A DNA stretch of 64,000 nt. Origin: Pteria penguin (Eukaryota > Mollusca > Bivalvia > Pterioida > Pteriidae). The DNA is taken from contig CM068589.1 of NCBI GenBank assembly GCA_035048485.1, forward strand, positions 6,194,224-6,258,223, read 5' to 3'. Of this stretch, positions 57,812-64,000 are shown in pieces. Position numbers and translations under genes: made by a program. Each line of letters begins with the position of its first letter. The first letter of the stretch is position 1. The notes beneath the pieces were generated by a model, which saw only the letters and a list, made by a program, of their open reading frames with translations, did no database searches and had not been told where the DNA came from.

Positions 57812-59400
57812 TTAAGCCCTTTCTTCTTTGTCTTTTGCTTTTCGGCCTTTCCGTTTTTTCTCATTTAATATATCTAACGAAGTTAAAAGCCTATGAGATT
57901 TTACTATGTTAGCCTTGGACTTCTGAGAATCATTCCTCTTTCCAACATTTGGCATAAAAATGTTATTTATTGTTTCATCGACAGACGGAAGGTCAACAAG
58001 TGAATGTTCCTCTAACGATGGCAGACTAGCACAACCTTGCTCATCTGCAGTCGCTATCTGGATTTCCCCTCTCATAACTAAATCTAATAGTAAATCTGAA
58101 GTCAATTCCTTGTTTGATGAAAAGTTAACTTCAATTGGACTGACCGAAAGTGTATGAGAGGCTAAAGGTTGTACGTCAGTCAAGGTGAGTTGACTGTGCT
58201 CGGAGGCATAGTGGACATTGCAGGCGATGTTGTCATGTGGGATTCCGCATTGAAGGAAGATACAGCACTTTGCAGAAATGGAGGCTTAAATCTTACAGGG
58301 GCTCTTGTGATTTGTTTAGAGGATATGTGATGTATTTGATCGCTAGTAGGAAAAGATTGATAATGAGACAGACTATCAGAGGAAGACATCGTTTATGGGG
58401 GAATGGAATGTTCGTATGATCAGATGATGTCATTGTGGCCACGGAGTTAGAAGACGTTTGGAATTAAAGAAGTTGCAGGAGTGGATAGATTTACTGGGCG
58501 TAGGTAATGGCATTTCATGTTGTGCAAGGGTGTTAATTTCACTAGGAAGAAAGGCTTCTTCAGGAATTGCATTCTTTTTAATGGGTAGTTGCCACAAGCA
58601 TATAAATCCGCTGATAATATTTGATACCGTCATTCCTTTGTCCCATGCATACTTAAACAAACCCGTGAATGTTGCTTTGCCTTATTACATTAAGTGGGTT
58701 CTCTGACAGGTAGGTAGTGCAAAGCTTCATTGTAAAAAGTGGTTGAGAGGACCAAATACTGCACGATCTAACGGTTGCAGGTAATGTGTCGTATGTGGAG
58801 GTAGCGACAGAAGTACAATGTTTTCCGCAATTGCGAGCTCAATAATCGACAAGGACTCCGTGTGATGAATGGCCGTCAAGAATTAACAACTGAGGTCTTG
58901 CTGGACCACAATTTTTCAGAAAAACCTCTTCAAACCACCGCTCCCCAATGTCATCAGTCATCCATCCATTTTCTTGCACGGCCCACATGGTACCTTCAGG
59001 TGCTTGTTCCACATTGAATCCGTGCAGGGAAGCATTTGTCTTGCCTTTTGCAATAAGAAGTGGAGGCATACGTTTCCCCCCAGCGCTACCGCACGCCATG
59101 ATAGTCACGTGGGTTGAAGGACTACAAGTCCTACTTACTACATTCCTGGTGCCCCTGACTGATATAACTCGAACAGGCGAATGTTCAAAGGTTTTCCCTA
59201 TTTCATCGCAATTCCAAATATTGTTTGGTGAATCGCCAATCTTGAGTTCCTCGGTTACACGCTTCAAATCTTCGAAGTATTGCTCTACTTTCTGGCGATT
59301 AAGCATCCGAGCACGTTGAATTCCTAGTTCCCGAATTGTGAGTTTAGGATAACGCGTCTTCAGTCCGCGCCACCAGTCTAGTGTTTCTCTACTTGCACTT
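57812..59400 (-). pseudogene. pogo/Tigger-type (DDE_1) transposase, decayed
   Basis: On the minus strand the frame begins with TLDWWRGLKTRYPKLTIREL (59390 downwards), the end of the CENP-B-type DNA-binding region. It continues with IWNCDEIGKTF (first catalytic Asp), THVTIMACGSAGGKRMPPLL and LLILDGHSSH (second Asp). After a frameshift at about 58850 it reads IIELAIAENIVLLSLPPHTT and HYLQPLDRAVFGPL (third Asp). A stop and another shift lead to GLFKYAWDKGMTVSNIISGF and a Ser-rich, then Lys/Arg-rich, C-terminus ending at 57812. All three catalytic Asp codons survive, but at least two frameshifts and several stops prevent a full product. The N-terminal helix-turn-helix is absent; its place is taken by the HIRAN-like ORF at 59410-59790. 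Terminal inverted repeats were not identified. Confidence 0.82.
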
Positions 59401-59409
59401 CAGTTAGGC

Positions 59410-59790
59410 CTAATGTTTAACTTCATAAATTAAACCGATTATAGAGAGGTAATCGGTTGCTGTCAGAAGCTTATGTTCGTCGGACACTTTACATCCAATG
59501 GTACACAACTGTTGTGGGCCTATTTTTCTTGATTTTACTTCGCTTGCCCTCTTTGGTTTCACCAACCAAGTAGAGGAAATGTTCATCCTCATTATTCTTG
59601 CAACTATCATGGCATTTTCTCGCTTCAAGTATGCCTTGGTGTGGCCTTCGTCTTGTATCGCTATTGCATTGATATCTTTTGGGTTGTTTTCTTCCAATAC
59701 AAGTTTATAGCCGGCACCTATTGTCAGTTCCCTTGCTCCCCAATGATGCATCCCGACTGCCCAATTTCCATGGATTATTAGCATTGGCAT
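59410..59790 (-). CDS. HIRAN-domain-like protein, 126 aa, next to pogo-like transposase
   Basis: The intact frame from a real ATG at 59790 has VGMHHWGARELTIGAGYKLV, then NNPKDINAIAIQDEGHTKAYL, then KRENAMIVARIM. The order 'G...-N-P-KD-NAIA-..-YL-R-A' is the HIRAN pattern. HIRAN domains bind DNA ends and occur in HLTF/Rad5-type proteins and in poorly known stand-alone or mobile-element-linked proteins. The rest (about residues 75-126) contains KPKRASEVKSRKIGPQQLCT and no domain I know. The stop lies 10-20 nt before the transposase-like frame begins, in a different frame. It may be the 5' exon of a composite transposase, a passenger gene, or a host exon. No signal peptide. Confidence 0.6.
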   Translation of the reverse strand: MPMLIIHGNWAVGMHHWGARELTIGAGYKLVLEENNPKDINAIAIQDEGHTKAYLKRENAMIVARIMRMNISSTWLVKPKRASEVKSRKIGPQQLCTIGCKVSDEHKLLTATDYLSIIGLIYEVKH

Positions 59791-59799
59791 TTTCTGTTA

Positions 59800-61750
59800 A
59801 AATATGTATATGTATTCAGTATTTAATACACTCCAAAGAAAAATTATAGCTGTTTTCAGACAGACAGACGGACAGAAAGATAGGTAGATCAATATATATG
59901 TAGATTGTTGGTTATATCAACAAGAAAACAAAGTTGAAATGAAAATAAGGAAAGAAGATGTCTCCGTGGGGGGATTGGGGGTTAAAACAGAGGCTCCATG
60001 TCAAATTCCTCTCTACTTCGCAGGGTGGGTCCATTGCAAAGGTTTAAATATTCCACACGTACACACAACACACAAATAATAATATAAATATGCAGTACAA
60101 GAAAATGAAAAAAAAGAAGTAAGAACAATTTAAACTGTCACAAAAGGAGGTAGAGAAAGGGGGGGGGGATGTTCTAATAAGTCCGTTTTGCATTTAGCTT
60201 GATTTTCATTTATAAATGAACATTTTTAAACAAAAAATGATTTAAATCACCAAACTTAGTTTTTATAATTAATTATAATGTGTATTAATAACGTATCTAT
60301 TTCAGTTGGTTGTCTTCTGTTATTAATTTAAAGGTGGCCGTCTTTACCCCTTCTCACATCTTTTGACCTGGTTGGGATTATACGATAATTTTAATTATTT
60401 TCCAGTATCTTTTGAATAAATGTGTATATTTGTTGTTTCAAATGTGTTCTATAGATTATTTATTGTTACACATAGAGGCATGTATCTTCCCAACTTACCG
60501 TAATATTATGTCTGAAGTGTTGTTTGTTGAAATAAAGTGTTTCGAAAATCGCGCTTTCCAAACGATTAAAACAAAAGCGCGACAACCCTTACTTTTGATG
60601 TTTTGCGTCATCAATCGCACGCGCGTGCATACGTCATATCAAATAGATACGGAGTAGAAATTTTGTAACTTTTGATTCCGATTAATTGCGAATTCAGAAA
60701 TAAGTACTATTTACAAGTTTTAATCGATTTAAGCAGATGATGAAAAAGTGGCCGAACTTCTCCCAGGCCGAATTTACCCCATGCTCCCCTATCTCATAAA
60801 TGCATAAGAAATTGTTATTTATTCAATATATATGCGCTTTTAACGCCAAAATATCATACTGGAAACTTCCATTTCCCATTTATAAACCGCATCATGAAAT
60901 CATTCCAAAGGGAAGTTATACATTGAAAGAAACAGCCGGTGTCCCATGACAACGTAACGTTTATCCAGAATGACTTTCGTCGAATGTCCAGCACTTTAGC
61001 GCAAAAAACCATTTCATGACGCCACGCAAAATTGGAAATGTCGTACAATTCATTATGACGTCCTAAGCTTAACAATCAAACGTCTGCCAAACTTCGCTTT
61101 CTGTGCTGAAAAGTGGTTCAAATATGGGGCGTTATGACGTCACCGATTAATGTAATTTATACAGAAATAAAATATAGGCAGCTGTGTTAAGGCAATACAC
61201 AGTTATATAATGTTGCAGAAAACCCGCCATACCATAACATGACGTCACTGTGACGTCACTATGGCCCAATGTACATTAGGAAGCGGGATAAACTGAAAAT
61301 AAACTGAAACAATCAACATGCCAAGAAAAAATCGGAATATGGTCTATTTAATCAGGCAATTTCTTGTAAATTTACACCATTCAATAATTGCATCCCAGTA
61401 TTTATGCGCAATTACCCCTCTTATAAGTTGGGCACAGATAAAATATTATCTATAGATAAAATGTTATTACCGAATTTGGCAATATACCCTTGCACTTTTT
61501 GAAAGTTTGTTGTTTTATACTACATATGCTATATATAGCAGTCACGTGATTCGAAACGGTCAGGGATAAACTTTTAATGTTTAAAAAAATAGACTTGTTT
61601 AACCATTTACATTTTTGCCACTTTTGCAAAAACAATCCTTACTCAATTTATGATACGGTTGTCATTAGATTATAATGTCAATAACGTCGTGGAGTGCCTT
61701 AACGTTACTGCGTACTCAGGGACTTTAAAACGCCTATCTAATATCATTAT
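59800..61750. other. no gene recognised
   Basis: AT-rich. A G-run lies at about 60160-60168. Three TGACGTCA octamers lie at about 61133-61141, 61241-61248 and 61252-61259. The 73-codon minus frame at 60854-61075 has no recognisable domain. No transposon ends could be assigned here. Confidence 0.45.
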
Positions 61751-61753
61751 AGT

Positions 61754-62690
61754 TTAATCAACAACTAGGGTAAATAATTGCATCAAACTTGATTTATTGC
61801 AAAAATTTGAATTATATTTGACATTATGATTGCATAAAGTTCGAATTTTTCTCATGGGAATATTATTCCTCTCTTCTTGAAGAGCACGTGCCAACTCATC
61901 CACAGTTCTTGGTTGACGGTGACGTTTACATAAGCGTCTCCCTAACTCATCCCACATGTGCTGTATAGAATTGAGGTCGGGTAAACGTGCTGGGAAATCG
62001 ATTACATTAATTCCCTGGATGTTAAGAAAGTTTAAGGTGACTCTGGCCGTGTGCGCACGTGCGTTGTCTTGTTGAAACGTCAACGGATTGTTGACTTAAT
62101 GGAAGGAGCTCAGGCTATAAAACGTCATCGATGTAGCACCTCGCAGTAAGAGTATTCCTCAAAATAACTAGTGATGCTTTGAAATGTTAATTGATGGCTC
62201 CCCAAACCATAACGCAACAACCGCCAAATTTGTCACGCTGAATTATACAGTTTGCGGCAAAACGTTCATTGCATCTCCTATAAATGTGCTGTCTTCCGTC
62301 AGCCATGGACAAATTGAATCTTGATTCGTCACTGAACACTACGTCATGCCAATGACGTCGATTAGCAAGCATGTTCAGGGACCAGGTCAGACGATTTCTT
62401 CGGTGGCGAGGAGTTAGGATCAAGCCTTTCAATGGGCGACGGCATAGCAAACCTTGCTCTTTCAATCGTCGGCGTACTGTCCTGGGGTTGATTTGCCTTC
62501 CGTGACGACCTATCACATCTCTTGACGTGCTTACGGCTGTCGCAAACCTGTCACGTAGATGACGTTGCCTTATGAAAACGTCTTGTCGTTACGCGTGGCT
62601 GACCATTTCGAGGATGATCCTTAACACTACCTGTGGTCCGATACTTCCGTACAAGTCTCATGATTGTATACAAATGATCTACGCCGGTGT
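61754..62690 (-). pseudogene. Tc1-type transposase, decayed, catalytic E changed to Q
   Basis: On the minus strand, in order: TIMRLVRKYRTTGSVKDHPR then NGQPRVTTR (paired-type helix-turn-helix with GRPR-like motif). After a 1-nt shift comes RQDVFIRQRHLRDRFATAV, then GRQINPRTVRRRLKEQGL, then DVVFSDESRFNL (first Asp). Next are GGCCVMVWGAI, a deletion or shift at about 62100-62180, and FQQDNARAHTA (second Asp). Exactly 34 residues later, where Glu is expected in DD34E enzymes, the codon reads Gln (LNSIQHMWDELGRR). Frameshifts and this substitution make it inactive. The 5' end runs into a poly-C and GACCCGGGTC repeat zone, so it is truncated. Confidence 0.88.
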
Positions 62691-62724
62691 AAGATAGAAT
62701 TTGGACCCCCCCCCCCCTCCCCCC

Positions 62725-63010
62725 ATTGAATATTGACCCGGGGTCCACATTCAATGGATTTTTCGTTGAATTATGACCCGCCTTGGCCGTTGAATTTTTA
62801 TCACGCTGTTGAATTTTGACACCAATTTGAGTCAAAATTCCACGGATAAAAAATCCGCCGACAGGTCCAAATTCCACGTTGTATCATGACCCCGGGTCAT
62901 AATTTAACATTGAATAATGACCCGGGTCATTATTCAACGTGGAATATTGACCCGGGTCATAATTCAACGTGGAATATTGACCCGGGTCATAATTCAACGT
63001 GAAATCATGA
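62725..63010. repeat. 30-bp palindromic repeat array centred on gacccgggtc
   Basis: The unit is about 'ttcaacgtggaatattgacc' plus 'cgggtcataa', 30 bp, largely self-complementary. Later units are regular; earlier ones (62725-62880) are diverged. A poly-C run (62706-62725) marks the junction with the Tc1 relic. Confidence 0.88.
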
Positions 63011-63129
63011 CCCTACCTACCTGCCCTTTAAAAGATGTCATTGTGTACTTAAACCGACATAAAGACGCATATATTTGATCAAAGACAAGTAGGTTAAGAG
63101 TTCAGATATTGCGAAGTATATTAACATAG

Positions 63130-63225
63130 ATATGACTCGGGTCATAATTTAACATTGGATAATGACCCGGGTCATAATTCAACGTTGAATAATGACCCGG
63201 GTCATAATTCAACGTTGAAATGTGA
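63130..63225. repeat. second array of the gacccgggtc palindromic repeat
   Basis: Three units of 'cataattcaacgttgaataa' plus 'tgacccgggt', separated from the first array by about 120 bp of unrelated sequence (63011-63129). Here the aacgtt core makes the unit an almost perfect palindrome. Confidence 0.85.
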
Positions 63226-63589
63226 CTGTTCCTATATGTAGATGTTAAAATTCAAGTACATGTACAAAAATAAAATTGGAACACCGTTTATTATAGAGAA
63301 TGACACGAGAAATATATTTTACCGATTGATTGCGTAAAATTAAAGAAAGAAAAACAAATTAACATTTTAAAATGACATCACAAGTGAAATATCATAGTTA
63401 TTGGTATTTTTTCTGGACGTATTTAAGAAATTTTGGCACAATAAAACAATTTCGACAATTGAAAGACAAAATCGATAGAGTTCATTCCTAATAAACATGA
63501 GGCCAAGAGGATATAAATCGTTCACTTCAGTACCGTAAGCAAATGTGCAAAATATGCCAATTAAGATAAAGAATACAAGAAAGAATTTT

Positions 63590-63977
63590 TTATTTTATTT
63601 TATTTTTTATTTTTTTTTATTTTTTTTTTTTTACAATTTTTAGATAGTTCCGATGCATTTCGTAAATTGTCGTCGGCATCTGATTCTGCTGTTGTAAAGA
63701 AAAAAAAAAGAGTTGCCAAGAACTGCCTATTCTGCAACCTATACTGTCCCCATCTCCTGGTTCCACCCCTGAAGCGAACTAACTGACATTAACAAACATG
63801 GTGGGGACTTTGGTTATTTGCTTTCTGTGAAGTGTCGTTGAACTCACTGCAGTGGTTTCAGACAGGAAGTAGACAAATAGAAAAGTTACATGACGGACGA
63901 CGGATGGAGAGATCACAAAATAGGTTATCTGAGCATTCGACTCGATCAGGTACGAAAGCCTATTGAGCTCAGGTAAA
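63590..63977 (-). repeat. second copy of bivalve 'gctcacctg'-type repeat, minus orientation
   Basis: Read on the minus strand it opens tacctgagctcaataggc, followed by 'ccatccgtcgtccgtcatgt'. This matches the layout of the repeat at 44213 (opening 'agctcacctgg' then 'ccgtccggcgtccatcgtc'). The far end is an A/T-rich tract at 63590-63632. It may be incomplete. Confidence 0.55.
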
Positions 63978-64000
63978 AAAAAAATTTCGCGAAATAACGC

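Overview
The window is nuclear DNA of an invertebrate animal, most likely a bivalve mollusc. It is AT-rich, its genes contain introns, and it carries tRNA-derived SINEs, CR1/L2-type LINEs, Tc1/mariner and pogo-type DNA transposons, and many minisatellites. Two repeats match families I know from bivalve genomes: the 'AGCTCACCTG...' element and a 'GTCCCCCGCTTT...' element. There is no operon structure, rRNA or free-standing tRNA gene, and no CRISPR array.

Layout. 1-9.98 kb: intergenic or intronic DNA with a 65-bp tandem repeat, a probable LINE tail, an 82-bp duplication, a 14-bp-TSD SINE and a compound microsatellite. 10.0-11.4 kb: one intact 474-codon plus-strand coding exon of unknown function. 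11.8-15.7 kb: MITE-like pieces, a SINE, an AGGTCA-rich repeat and a 50-bp minisatellite. 15.7-19.2 kb: a CpG-rich 49-bp satellite with a TA-flanked MITE in its first unit. 20.9-23.3 kb: a SINE split by a 5'-truncated LINE, an inverted repeat and a 26-bp minisatellite.

23.7-57.0 kb, minus strand: two head-to-tail dermatopontin genes, reconstructed from four coding exons each. Each is 176-177 aa, with identical intron phases and identical lengths for exons 2, 3 and 4 (132, 124 and 46 bp). The upstream copy (54.7-57.0 kb) is compact. The downstream copy (23.7-41.6 kb) has the same exons spread over 18 kb. Its intron 1 holds three adjacent minisatellites. Its intron 3 holds a near-full-length LINE, itself hit by a SINE, and a large inverted repeat of about 7.4 kb. 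Between the genes lie a foldback element built of short palindromes, a mariner relic, a bivalve repeat, a TTAA-flanked MITE and a 7.5-kb satellite of about 260 copies of a 29-bp unit.

57-64 kb: a long TA microsatellite, a decayed pogo/Tigger-type transposase directly preceded by an intact ORF that looks like a HIRAN domain, a decayed Tc1 transposase whose catalytic Glu is replaced by Gln, arrays of a 30-bp palindromic repeat centred on GACCCGGGTC, and a second copy of the bivalve 'gctcacctg' repeat.

The only candidate host genes I can support are the two dermatopontins (secreted matrix proteins), the 474-aa unknown, and possibly the HIRAN ORF. Most long open frames on the minus strand between 39.7 and 54 kb are translations of satellites and are not annotated as genes.
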